From positions 1-64,000 of the forward strand of contig JAFWRO010000003.1 in the NCBI GenBank assembly GCA_017519885.1: 64,000 nt of DNA, written 5' to 3'. Made by a program: the position numbers and the translations under genes. This DNA comes from Liminaster sp017519885 (GTDB lineage: Bacteria > Bacteroidota > Bacteroidia > Bacteroidales > UBA3663). The notes beneath the pieces are model-generated. The model saw nothing but the letters and a program-made list of their open reading frames with translations. It did not search any database and was not told the origin of the DNA. Shown in pieces: positions 8,598-16,942 of this stretch (the stretch's first letter is position 1; each line of letters starts with the position of its first letter).

Positions 8598-8640
8598 TTC
8601 ACATCCCTTAATATCCCTAAATATCCCTTAATATCCATTC
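8598..8640. repeat. ATATCCCTTA decamer tandem repeat
   Basis: About four imperfect copies of ATATCCCTTA between the alcohol dehydrogenase stop codon and the HD gene leader. Related purine/pyrimidine repeats occur at 42280-42405. Confidence 0.65.
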
Positions 8641-8651
8641 AGTTGAGCAAA

Positions 8652-9872
8652 TTATAGCGCGAGCTTGTAGATCTGCATTGTTGTTTCGGCATCGAGGGGG
8701 AAGTAGCCGGGCATCACGGCACCCTTGTTCTGATGGAGACGCTGGTTGAGCAGTTCAAGGTTCGGCTCGGGAATGCCCAACTGCGCGAAGGAAACCGGCA
8801 TATGCAACACATCGTGGAACCACGTCTTGAGCTTCAAGGCGCCTGCCATAGCTACGCGCTTCTGTTCGTCGAGTGGCCAGGTATTCGTATTGTTGATGTC
8901 GGCATCGGCGGGGAGATTGGGCTGAATGCCAAGCACACGCATGGCGAGTTGTGCCACCTTGTGGGGATGCACATTGGCCATATACTGCAGGAAGGCTGGG
9001 AAGATGACGGCAAGACCAGCGCCATGCGTCACATCGTATTCGGCCGAAATCTCGTGCTCCATGGCATGGCTGTTCCAATCCTCCTGACGCCCCAGGGAGC
9101 AGGTGTCGTTGTGGGCGATAGTGCCGCACCACATGATGTTGGCACGCGCTTCGTAGTCGTTCGGATTGGCGATGACCTTGGGAGCCTCTTCCATGATAGC
9201 CAGCAGGATACCTTCGGCCATACGGTCGCCGATCTGCACATCGGGGGTGTTGCTGAGATAACGTTCGAGGATATGTGCCATCATATCGGAGATGCCGCTG
9301 GCAGTCTGCCATTCGGGCAGCGTCATGGTCAGTTCGGGATTCATGATGGAGAATTTCGGACGCAGCAGCATGGGCTGACGAATGCCCAGCTTCTGGAGCG
9401 TCTTTTCGTTGGTAATGACCGCATTGCCCGAACCCTCGCTACCGGCAGCAGGGATGGTGAGCACGACACCGACGGGCAGGCAGTTGCCGACCTTGGCCTT
9501 GCCGATGAAGAAGTCCCAGAAGTCGCCTTCGTAATAGTATCCTGCAGCAATGGTCTTGGCTGTATCGATGACCGAACCGCCACCCACAGCGAGCATAAAG
9601 TCGGGCTTGAAACTGCGGGCAAGAGCCAGTCCTTCGTAAACCTTGGGGTCGGTGGGATTGGGGCGGACGCCACCCATTTCGATATAGGGGATGGCAACGG
9701 CATCGAGTGAAGTCTTGACACGATCGAGCAGGCCGCTGCGAACCACAGAGCCGCCTCCATAGACGATCATCACACGATGGGCACCGTACTTGACGCAGAG
9801 CTGGCCAACTTCCTGTTCGCGTCCGCGTCCGAAACAAAACTCAGTAGGGGAGTAGAAAGTGAAATTATTCAT
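8652..9872 (-). CDS. Iron-containing alcohol dehydrogenase (BDH/YqhD-like)
   Basis: 406 residues. The ATG at 9872 (MNNFTFYSPTEFCFGRG) is the first after the -7 box at 9897-9905. The cofactor site is visible as GGGSVIDTAK, followed by an AAGSEGSG segment, and conserved His residues occur later (MMAHILERY, NSHAMEHEISAEYDVTHG), as in group III metal-dependent dehydrogenases. Closest architecture is the NADPH-dependent butanol dehydrogenase/YqhD type, which reduces aldehydes to alcohols during fermentation or aldehyde detoxification. The exact substrate is not deducible. Single-gene unit on the minus strand. Confidence 0.92.
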   Translation of the reverse strand: MNNFTFYSPTEFCFGRGREQEVGQLCVKYGAHRVMIVYGGGSVVRSGLLDRVKTSLDAVAIPYIEMGGVRPNPTDPKVYEGLALARSFKPDFMLAVGGGSVIDTAKTIAAGYYYEGDFWDFFIGKAKVGNCLPVGVVLTIPAAGSEGSGNAVITNEKTLQKLGIRQPMLLRPKFSIMNPELTMTLPEWQTASGISDMMAHILERYLSNTPDVQIGDRMAEGILLAIMEEAPKVIANPNDYEARANIMWCGTIAHNDTCSLGRQEDWNSHAMEHEISAEYDVTHGAGLAVIFPAFLQYMANVHPHKVAQLAMRVLGIQPNLPADADINNTNTWPLDEQKRVAMAGALKLKTWFHDVLHMPVSFAQLGIPEPNLELLNQRLHQNKGAVMPGYFPLDAETTMQIYKLAL

Positions 9873-9896
9873 GTGTTGCGGATTTTGATTGTTGGT

Positions 9897-9905
9897 GCAA
9901 AGATA
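9897..9905 (-). promoter_or_regulatory. Promoter -7 box for alcohol dehydrogenase
   Basis: TATCTTTGC on the minus strand, 25 bases before the ATG. Confidence 0.65.
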
Positions 9906-10031
9906 GCAATTGTTGCAGAATGCGCCAAAAAAAATGTCTAAAAAACCTAAAAAACTGCCGAAAAACATGTTTTACAACATAAAATTTGAAAAAAAGGGCT
10001 ACAATAATGTGCAACATATCGAAATTTCACT

Positions 10032-10039
10032 TATATTTG
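10032..10039 (+). promoter_or_regulatory. Promoter -7 box for EF-G2-like gene
   Basis: TATATTTG matches the -7 consensus. It leaves a leader of about 95 bases before the ATG at 10140, long enough to carry regulation, though I see no clear structure in it. Confidence 0.6.
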
Positions 10040-10139
10040 CACGCGATTTTCTCGAATTCGGACCCAAACGAGACCAAATCTTCGTCAAATAATGCGAAAA
10101 ACAAACATTAAATATATACCTTAAATATTTTTAGAGTCT

Positions 10140-12299
10140 ATGAAAGTTTACTCTTCAAAAGAGATTAAGAACATTGCCTTGCTTGGCAATGATGGAGCTG
10201 GTAAGACTTCCCTTACCGAGTCTTTACTTTACGTGAGCGGACAGATTAACCGCAAGGGTCGCGTTTCGCAGCAGAGCACAGTGAGCGACTACTTCCCAGT
10301 AGAAAAGAATTATGGTTATTCGGTATTCAGCACCGTATTCCATGTAGAGTGGAATGGCAAGAAGCTGAACATGATCGACTGCCCAGGTATGGACGACTTC
10401 GTAGGTCAGGCCATCACTGCCATGTCGGTAACCGACACCACCATTCTTCTGATCAACGGCGGCAACGGCCTTGAGGTAGGCACCCAGAACCACTTCCGTC
10501 ATACCGAGAAGATGCATAAGCCTGTGATCTTCCTCGTAAACCGTCTTGATGACACCGAGTGTGACTTTGAGACGCTTGTTGAGGATCTCAAGTTGACATA
10601 TGGCAACAAGTGCGTCCCCGTGCAGTATCCTGTACAGACCGGCGAGAATTTCCATCAGATCATCGACGTGATCCTGATGAAGCAGCTCACCTACAAGGAC
10701 AACAATCCTACTCCCGTCATTGAGGATATCCCAGCCAGCGAGATTGACAAGGCCACCGAGATGAACAAGGCCCTCATCGAGGCTGCTGCTGAGAACGACG
10801 ACGCCCTGATGGAGAAGTTCTTCGAGACCGAGGAGCTCACCGAGGACGAGATGCGCGAAGGCATCCGCAAGGGTATGGTTACCCGCTCGATCTTCCCAGT
10901 GTTCTGCGTTTGCGCCACCCGCAACTATGGCGTGGGCCGCTTGATGGAGTTCCTTGGCAATGTTGTTCCTTTCGTAGACGAGATGCCAGCCGAGCACAAC
11001 AGCCGTGGTGAGGAAGTGAAGCCCGATCCAGCTGGTCCGACCAGCCTCTTCTTCTTCAAGACGGGTGTCGAACCACATATTGGCGAAGTACAGTACTTCA
11101 AGGTGATGAGCGGTACCGTTCACGAGGGTGACGACCTGCAGAATGCCGATCGTGGCTCAAGCGAGCATATCTCCACACTCTTCGTATGTTCGGGTGCCAA
11201 CCGTGAGAAAGTCTCCGAGCTCCAGGCTGGTGACATCGGCTGCACTACCAAGCTGAAGGATTGCCGCACCGGCAATGCCCTGAACCAGATCGGTATCGAC
11301 TGGAAATACAACTTCGTGAAGTTCCCACAGTCGAAATATACCCGTGCCATCAGCGCAGTCAACAAGCAGGAGACCGAGAAGATGATGTCGGCTTTGACCC
11401 GTATGCGTCTTGAGGATCCCACCTGGGTTGTCGAGCAGTCGAAGGAGCTTCGTCAGATCCTCGTTCATGGCCAGGGTGAGTTCCACCTCCGTACGTTGAA
11501 GTGGCGTCTTGAGAACCTCGACAAGGTGCATGTAGAGTACGCTCCACAGCGCATTCCTTATCGTGAGACTATCACCAAGATTGCACGTGCCGACTATCGT
11601 CACAAGAAGCAGTCGGGTGGTGCCGGTCAGTTCGGTGAGGTTCACCTGATCGTTGAACCATACGTTGACGGACAGCCTGATCCCGAGGTTTACAACATCG
11701 CCGGCAAGGAGTATCGCGTAACCATGAAGGGCAAGGAAGAGATCGATCTCGCCTGGGGTGGCAAGCTCGTCTTCATCAACTCGGTAGTTGGTGGTGCCAT
11801 CGATACCCGCTTCATGCCTGCTATTCTCAAGGGTATCCAGCAGTGTCTGGAGCAGGGCCCATTGACAGGTTCTTATGCACGTGACGTACGCGTTGTAGTT
11901 TATGATGGTAAGATGCACCCGGTTGATTCGAACGAACTTTCGTTCATGCTTGCTGCACGCAACGCCTTCAGCATGGCATTCCGTCAGGCTGGTCCTAAGG
12001 TCCTTGAGCCTATCTATGACGTTGAGGTCTTCGTTCCCGGTGATCGTATGGGTGATGTAATGAGCGACCTCCAGAACCATCGCGGTATGGTAGTAGGTAT
12101 GCATGCCGAGGCCGGCTATCAGAAGCTGCAGGCCAAGGTGCCGTTGGCAGAGATGGCCGACTATGCAACCACTCTTTCGAGCCTTACCCAGGGCGCAGCC
12201 AGCTTCATCATGAAGTTCGCAAGCTACGAGCTCGTTCCTGCCGACATCCAGAGCAAGCTCATCGCTGCCCACGAGGCTGAAGAGGCTGCCGAAAAGTAA
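10140..12299 (+). CDS. fusA2: Elongation factor G paralogue (EF-G2-like) with altered GTPase centre
   Basis: 719 residues with the full five-domain EF-G layout. The P-loop GNDGAGKT is at 16-23 and the NxxD-type motif is NRLDD. Two catalytic features of true EF-G are changed. Switch I lacks the RGIT motif (EKNYGYSVF instead), and the DTPGH motif that carries the catalytic His reads DCPGM (80-84). This matches the second EF-G of gut Bacteroides, which I recall was reported to support translation without GTPase activity. It binds the ribosome and would promote translocation under special nutritional conditions. Single gene with its own promoter and terminator. The family is certain; loss of hydrolysis is inferred from residues. 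Confidence 0.9.
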   Translation: MKVYSSKEIKNIALLGNDGAGKTSLTESLLYVSGQINRKGRVSQQSTVSDYFPVEKNYGYSVFSTVFHVEWNGKKLNMIDCPGMDDFVGQAITAMSVTDTTILLINGGNGLEVGTQNHFRHTEKMHKPVIFLVNRLDDTECDFETLVEDLKLTYGNKCVPVQYPVQTGENFHQIIDVILMKQLTYKDNNPTPVIEDIPASEIDKATEMNKALIEAAAENDDALMEKFFETEELTEDEMREGIRKGMVTRSIFPVFCVCATRNYGVGRLMEFLGNVVPFVDEMPAEHNSRGEEVKPDPAGPTSLFFFKTGVEPHIGEVQYFKVMSGTVHEGDDLQNADRGSSEHISTLFVCSGANREKVSELQAGDIGCTTKLKDCRTGNALNQIGIDWKYNFVKFPQSKYTRAISAVNKQETEKMMSALTRMRLEDPTWVVEQSKELRQILVHGQGEFHLRTLKWRLENLDKVHVEYAPQRIPYRETITKIARADYRHKKQSGGAGQFGEVHLIVEPYVDGQPDPEVYNIAGKEYRVTMKGKEEIDLAWGGKLVFINSVVGGAIDTRFMPAILKGIQQCLEQGPLTGSYARDVRVVVYDGKMHPVDSNELSFMLAARNAFSMAFRQAGPKVLEPIYDVEVFVPGDRMGDVMSDLQNHRGMVVGMHAEAGYQKLQAKVPLAEMADYATTLSSLTQGAASFIMKFASYELVPADIQSKLIAAHEAEEAAEK

Positions 12300-12340
12300 T
12301 GCAAAAGCATTCAATTTGGCATCATAATCCTTAATATTTG

Positions 12341-12381
12341 AAAAAAAAGTCCGAAAAATCGATTTTTTCGGGCTTTTTTTG
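12341..12381 (+). terminator. Rho-independent terminator after EF-G2-like gene
   Basis: AAAGTCCGAAAAAAT-type arm pairs with ATTTTTTCGGGCTTT across a CG centre, followed by a T-run. The TTTG ending the run (12378-12381) lies near the -33 position of the next promoter. Confidence 0.8.
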
Positions 12382-12403
12382 TCGATTGTATTCAAAAAAT
12401 GCG

Positions 12404-12411
12404 TATCTTTG
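12404..12411 (+). promoter_or_regulatory. Promoter -7 box for coiled-coil membrane protein
   Basis: TATCTTTG, about 50 bases before the ATG at 12463. The upstream TTTG at 12378-12381 is provided by the terminator tail. Confidence 0.65.
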
Positions 12412-12462
12412 CGCGCGATTTATACCCTTTGATTATTGATTTTTATACGATATTCCTCAATT

Positions 12463-15264
12463 ATGAGAAAATTAAGCTGTCTTTTAGCCCTTTCGTTGGG
12501 CCTTGGTTCTCAAGTAATGCTGCATGCGCAGGCAACTAGCGCCACTTCTGACACTTGTTTTGTCGCTATCTGCATCGATAGTGCTGATAAACCGTACACT
12601 GTTGAATCTGCCAACGGACTCTTGAAGACCGAGGGCACAAGCAACGTGCTATATACGACAAGTCCTATCATCAAGATTGTCAACAAGTCGACAAACAATG
12701 CCAAGTCCCCCGAAGGTAATTATGCCATGATCAAGTTCGATAAGGGCAAAGCTACAGTTTACGACTATTCGACTAAGGGAGGAGATGGGAAGAAAAAGAC
12801 ATTCCAACCTGTCTCGGCAAATAACTTCACGAATTTCATCTATTTCCGCCTGGACGGTGTCAAGCATACAACACTCACCTTCCGCTTACCCAGCAACAAA
12901 GACTACAGCAAAGCAGGTCCCCTGCAGGTACGCATAGCCGATGGAACTGCTCCTGCCGATGTGCGTGCCAAGTTCGGCATTGCTGAAGCTTCCGGTACAT
13001 CGGAAGAAGAGGTAGAAGGTGAAGGTTCGGAGAATCAAGGCAGCGAAGTGGCTCCCGCAGAGAAGCCCAAGAAGAATGCCTTGGACGAGCGTAGTTCGTG
13101 GATCGATACCTTGCAGTCGATTTTGACCGCGCTGATCGCCCTTGCAATTGCAGCCATCATCTGCTATTACCTGTACAACCAATTCAAGAAGAAGCCGAAG
13201 GGTAAGGGGCCACAGGAAGCGACGAAGCCTGTCGTCACTCCCCAGCCGAAGAAGGGTGAGAAGACCGTAGAAAAGAAGGTCGATCAGCCCCGAAAGGACA
13301 ACTTCGTGAAGGCCGAGCCTGCCAAGAAGCAGGAGGCCGAGAAACCTGCCGCCAAGCAAGAGACGAATGTGGCCGCTGTGGCTCCACAAATCAAGATTGT
13401 CGAGAAGATCGTCAAGGTTCCCGTGGAGAAGATCGTGGAGAAGCGTGTCGAGGTTCCCGTGGAGAAGATTGTCGAGAAGCGTGTCGAGGTTCCTGTGGAG
13501 AAGATTGTCGAGAAGCGCGTCGAGGTTCCCGTGGAGAAGATCGTCGAGAAGATTGTGGAGAAGCGCGTCGAGGTTCCCGTAGAGAAGATTGTCGAGAAGA
13601 TTGTCAAGGTTGAGGTGCCTGTCGAGAAGATTGTCGAGAAGCCTGTTCCAGTGGTCAATCTGTCGGATAAGGAAGCAAATGCTGAGATTCAGCGTCAGGT
13701 TGATTCGCTTCGTACCATTCTTCAGCAGAAGCAGCAGGAGCTTGCTGCCAAGCAGCAGGAGGTGAACAATGCCAAGCAGATAGCCAATGCAGCCATCGTC
13801 GAGGCACAGAAGAATGCTGCCAAGCAACTTGAGGCTGCTACGGCAGAGTTGCAGAAGAAGGCTGCCGCCGAAATCGTTGCTGCCAAGCAGGAGACCGAGG
13901 CTCTGCGCCTGAAGTCGAATGTTGAAATGGATAAGCTCAAGAAGAGCGCTTCCGAAGGCCTTGCAGTCGCCAAGACTGAGAACGATTCACTTCGCAAGAA
14001 GATTGCCGACGACCTTGCTGCCTTCAACTCGGAGAAGGAGTCGCTGCTCCAGAAGGCTGCTGCCGAACTTGCTGCTGCCGTACAGAAGGCTGCCAACGAC
14101 TTGGCCAATGCCAAGCAGCAGCACAGCGATGAACTCAATGCCGTGCGACTGAAGTCAAATACGGATCTGAATGCCGCCAAGCAGGATGCCCAACAGGCCA
14201 TTGCCGCCGCCCAGCAGAGTGCCCAGCAGGCTGTTGCTGCTGCTCAGCAGAACGCCCAGCAGGCTGTAGCTGCCGCTCAGCGCAAGTCGGATGCTGCCAT
14301 TGCCGCCGCCCAGCAGAAGTACAGCGACGAGGTGGCTGAGGTACAGCGCAATGCCGACCAGGAGATTGCAGCTATTCGTCATAAGGCCGATGTCGAAGTG
14401 GCTACGTTGCGCCAGAAGCTGGCTGATGTGCAGAACGAGCTTGCACAGAAGTCGGTGGAAGTGGAGAACACTGTCGCCCTCAAGACTGCAGAACTTGAGA
14501 TCGAGGCAGAGCAGAAGATTGCAACCGCAGTTGCCGCAGCCGAATCGAAGGCACAGGAGAGCATGGATGAAGCCGCTGCCAAGGTAGCTGCTGCCAATGA
14601 GAAGATGGAGCATCTCGAAAGCCAGCTGCAACTGCCATTGCAGATTCAGCGCGATGGCCTGCAGTCGTCGCTGGGACTCATCGAGGAGCACATCCAGCTG
14701 ATGAAGGAAGGTGTGGAGGCCTTCAATGCCGACAACAACTACCACAACACCACCATGCATATTGCGCAGAAGTTCGACAGCTTCATGAACTGGTTCAACC
14801 GCAACATTGTGAACAACGAGGCAGAAGAGTCGCGTAATGTGGATGGCCTCTACAACCTGATGCAGACCACGTTCCGCCGCGATCTTGAGAACACCTATTC
14901 GTGGATCTCGGAGTTGCTTCGCATCTCGTCCTACAGCGCCATCTCACCCTTGTTCCTCAACGAGTTCAAGCGTTCGGGCATTCCTGTGGACAGCCTGAAG
15001 ATTGCTGCTTCGGAGACTGTTGCCCTGATGGGACGCTATGGCATTTCGCTCATTATGCCACACCTCTTCGTCGATGACTTTGAGCGTGACAACTTCAAGC
15101 TCAACAATGCTCCACTCATCAACTCCTTCTATCCGAAGGACTTCAAGGAGCAGGAAGAGGCTAAGCGTGGCGTGATCTACGATATGATTCGTCCAGGTTA
15201 TGCCATCGGCGGACAGGTGCAGAAGGTGCCTGAGGTAAGCGCGATGCGAGCCATCAACGACTAA
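12463..15264 (+). CDS. Large bitopic membrane protein with VPVEKIVEK repeats and long coiled coil
   Basis: 933 residues, not assignable to a named family. Order: signal peptide (1-23); periplasmic beta-rich domain (~24-170); acidic Ser/Glu linker; one transmembrane helix (~217-239) followed by KKKPKGKG, placing the rest in the cytoplasm; a Lys/Pro/Glu tract (~240-310); six VPVEKIVEK repeats (~312-396), three of them in an exact 12-residue period; an Ala/Gln/Glu-rich coiled coil (~397-725) with AAAQQxAQQAV repeats; and a helical C-terminal domain (~740-933). The ending (IRPGYAIGGQV..VPEV) faintly recalls the GrpE beta-domain. The repeats resemble those of alveolins, cytoskeletal proteins of protists. 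A scaffold linking the envelope to cytoplasmic partners is inference. It has its own promoter. Confidence 0.75.
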   Translation: MRKLSCLLALSLGLGSQVMLHAQATSATSDTCFVAICIDSADKPYTVESANGLLKTEGTSNVLYTTSPIIKIVNKSTNNAKSPEGNYAMIKFDKGKATVYDYSTKGGDGKKKTFQPVSANNFTNFIYFRLDGVKHTTLTFRLPSNKDYSKAGPLQVRIADGTAPADVRAKFGIAEASGTSEEEVEGEGSENQGSEVAPAEKPKKNALDERSSWIDTLQSILTALIALAIAAIICYYLYNQFKKKPKGKGPQEATKPVVTPQPKKGEKTVEKKVDQPRKDNFVKAEPAKKQEAEKPAAKQETNVAAVAPQIKIVEKIVKVPVEKIVEKRVEVPVEKIVEKRVEVPVEKIVEKRVEVPVEKIVEKIVEKRVEVPVEKIVEKIVKVEVPVEKIVEKPVPVVNLSDKEANAEIQRQVDSLRTILQQKQQELAAKQQEVNNAKQIANAAIVEAQKNAAKQLEAATAELQKKAAAEIVAAKQETEALRLKSNVEMDKLKKSASEGLAVAKTENDSLRKKIADDLAAFNSEKESLLQKAAAELAAAVQKAANDLANAKQQHSDELNAVRLKSNTDLNAAKQDAQQAIAAAQQSAQQAVAAAQQNAQQAVAAAQRKSDAAIAAAQQKYSDEVAEVQRNADQEIAAIRHKADVEVATLRQKLADVQNELAQKSVEVENTVALKTAELEIEAEQKIATAVAAAESKAQESMDEAAAKVAAANEKMEHLESQLQLPLQIQRDGLQSSLGLIEEHIQLMKEGVEAFNADNNYHNTTMHIAQKFDSFMNWFNRNIVNNEAEESRNVDGLYNLMQTTFRRDLENTYSWISELLRISSYSAISPLFLNEFKRSGIPVDSLKIAASETVALMGRYGISLIMPHLFVDDFERDNFKLNNAPLINSFYPKDFKEQEEAKRGVIYDMIRPGYAIGGQVQKVPEVSAMRAIND
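13408..13652 (+). repeat. 36-bp in-frame tandem repeat encoding VPVEKIVEKRVE
   Basis: Three exact-period copies and three spaced or expanded copies of a 36-bp unit, each encoding VPVEKIVEK plus 3 or more residues. Copies differ mainly at third codon positions, so the peptide rather than the DNA is conserved. Confidence 0.8.
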
Positions 15265-15280
15265 GCAAAACAACCGATTG

Positions 15281-15336
15281 TCCCTTCCCCCGAATGAGGG
15301 GGAGGGGAGATTTGAAGCCAGCAGGAGAGGGCTGGC
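15281..15336. repeat. G/C-rich inverted repeats after coiled-coil gene
   Basis: CCCTTCCCCC pairs with GGGGGAGGG (15282-15307), and GCCAGC with GCTGGC a little further on. These may end transcription, but neither is followed by a T-run. Confidence 0.45.
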
Positions 15337-15442
15337 AGACGAGATACGATCATCTGTGATTTCAGGGCAGTTGATGCTATGACAAATTTTTATATTTCGA
15401 TCCTCTCTTCTTTTTATTATATCATTATTAAGGTATTCTGTT

Positions 15443-16933
15443 ATGATTAATTATCCTGTTATGACTGCCGAAGAGGCAGCGAGACTTATTAAAAACGACT
15501 ACGTCCTGGGTATTGGCGGCTTCTCTTCGGTGGGAGTGCCGAAGGCTGTTCCTGCGGCCCTTGCCAAGTATGCGATTGAGGAGCACGAGGCAGGTCGTCC
15601 GTTCCAGGTTGGTCTCATTACAGGTGGTGCCACAGGTCCTGCGGTGGATACCGATCTGCCCTTGGCCAAAGCCGTCAAGTTCCGTACCCCATTCCAGTCG
15701 AACCCGAACATGCGCAAAGCGATCAACGCTGGCGAGGTCGAGTATTTCGATTGTCATCTTTCGATGATTGGCCAGGACGTCTATTACGGATTCCTCGGCA
15801 AGATGGATGTTGCCATCATCGAGGCTTCGGAGATTACGCCAGAAGGTCATCTCATCCTTACGACGTCGGTGGGCATTGCACCATCCATTGCAGCGCATGC
15901 CGAGCATATCATCGTCGAGCTCAATGAGGTCCATGCCGGCAAACTCACCGGTATGCACGACATCTATCTGCCCGAGATGCCACCCTATCGCAAGCCTTTC
16001 GAGATCATGAAGGTGAACGATCGCATCGGTACCATTGACCTCAAGATTGATCCCAAGAAGGTCATTGCCGTGGTGCATACCAATGCGTACGACAATCAGC
16101 CTGGCTTCAAGCCTTTGGATAAGGATACCGAGGCTATCGGTGCACATATCTCCAACTTCCTTGTCAATGAATTGAAGAATGGTGGCATCCCCAAGGAGTT
16201 CCTGCCCCTGCAGTCGGGCGTAGGCAATGTCGCCAATGCGGTTCTTGGTGCGCTGGGAGATAACCCCGAAGTTCCTCCGTTCTCGATGTTTACCGAGGTG
16301 ATCCAGAACTCAGCCATCGACCTCATCATGAAGGGTCGTTGCCTAGGTGCTACGGGTTCGTCGTTGAGTCTGACCGATGACTACGTGGACAAGATGTACG
16401 CCAATATGGACATTTTCGGCAAAAGTATCATCCTGCGTCCTCAAGAAATCACCAACCATCCCGAGTGTATCCGTCGATTGGGCGTCATTGCCCTCAACAC
16501 AGCCCTCGAGGCCGACATCTTCGGAAACATCAATTCGACCCACGTACTGGGAACGAAGATGATGAATGGCATCGGCGGTTCGGGCGACTTTACCCGCAAT
16601 GCCTTCCTGTCGATCTTCTCGACACAATCGTTGGCCAAGGGAGGAGCCATCTCGTCAATCGTGCCGATGGTTACACACGTCGATTCGAACGAACACAGCG
16701 TGCGTGTGCTTGTCACCGAGCAGGGTGTTGCCGACCTTCGCGGCAAGTCGCCTTCGCAGCGCGCACGTCTCATCATCGAGAACTGCGTACATCCCGACTA
16801 CAAGCAGTTGCTTTGGGATTACCTCAAGCTCTCGGAGGGCAAGAGTGTTCACACACCGCATTCGCTTCGCCATGCATTCGCTATGCACATTGCATACGAG
16901 GAGACGGGCGATATGCGTAATGCAAAATTCTAA
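15443..16933 (+). CDS. Acetyl-CoA hydrolase/transferase family (succinyl-CoA:acetate CoA-transferase-like)
   Basis: 496 residues, the length of class I acetyl-CoA hydrolase/transferases. The N-terminal half has the glycine-rich segment GIGGFSSVGVPKAVP. The likely catalytic Glu lies in FTEVIQNS (residues ~285-292) and the CoA-binding glycine loop in GIGGSGDFTRNA. Such enzymes move CoA between succinate, acetate or propionate, a step in acetate or propionate formation in Bacteroidales. The preference is not deducible here. No strong -7 box is seen in the 178-base gap upstream; TATATTTC near 15395 is a weak candidate. The stop codon is in the same frame as the next gene, only 9 bases before its start. 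Confidence 0.88.
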   Translation: MINYPVMTAEEAARLIKNDYVLGIGGFSSVGVPKAVPAALAKYAIEEHEAGRPFQVGLITGGATGPAVDTDLPLAKAVKFRTPFQSNPNMRKAINAGEVEYFDCHLSMIGQDVYYGFLGKMDVAIIEASEITPEGHLILTTSVGIAPSIAAHAEHIIVELNEVHAGKLTGMHDIYLPEMPPYRKPFEIMKVNDRIGTIDLKIDPKKVIAVVHTNAYDNQPGFKPLDKDTEAIGAHISNFLVNELKNGGIPKEFLPLQSGVGNVANAVLGALGDNPEVPPFSMFTEVIQNSAIDLIMKGRCLGATGSSLSLTDDYVDKMYANMDIFGKSIILRPQEITNHPECIRRLGVIALNTALEADIFGNINSTHVLGTKMMNGIGGSGDFTRNAFLSIFSTQSLAKGGAISSIVPMVTHVDSNEHSVRVLVTEQGVADLRGKSPSQRARLIIENCVHPDYKQLLWDYLKLSEGKSVHTPHSLRHAFAMHIAYEETGDMRNAKF

Positions 16934-16942
16934 ATAAACAAT

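Noticed and set aside
12463..15264. TonB-like protein because of Lys/Pro/Glu-rich repeats
   Set aside because: The membrane helix follows a large N-terminal exported domain, and the repeats lie on the cytoplasmic side; no TonB C-terminal domain.
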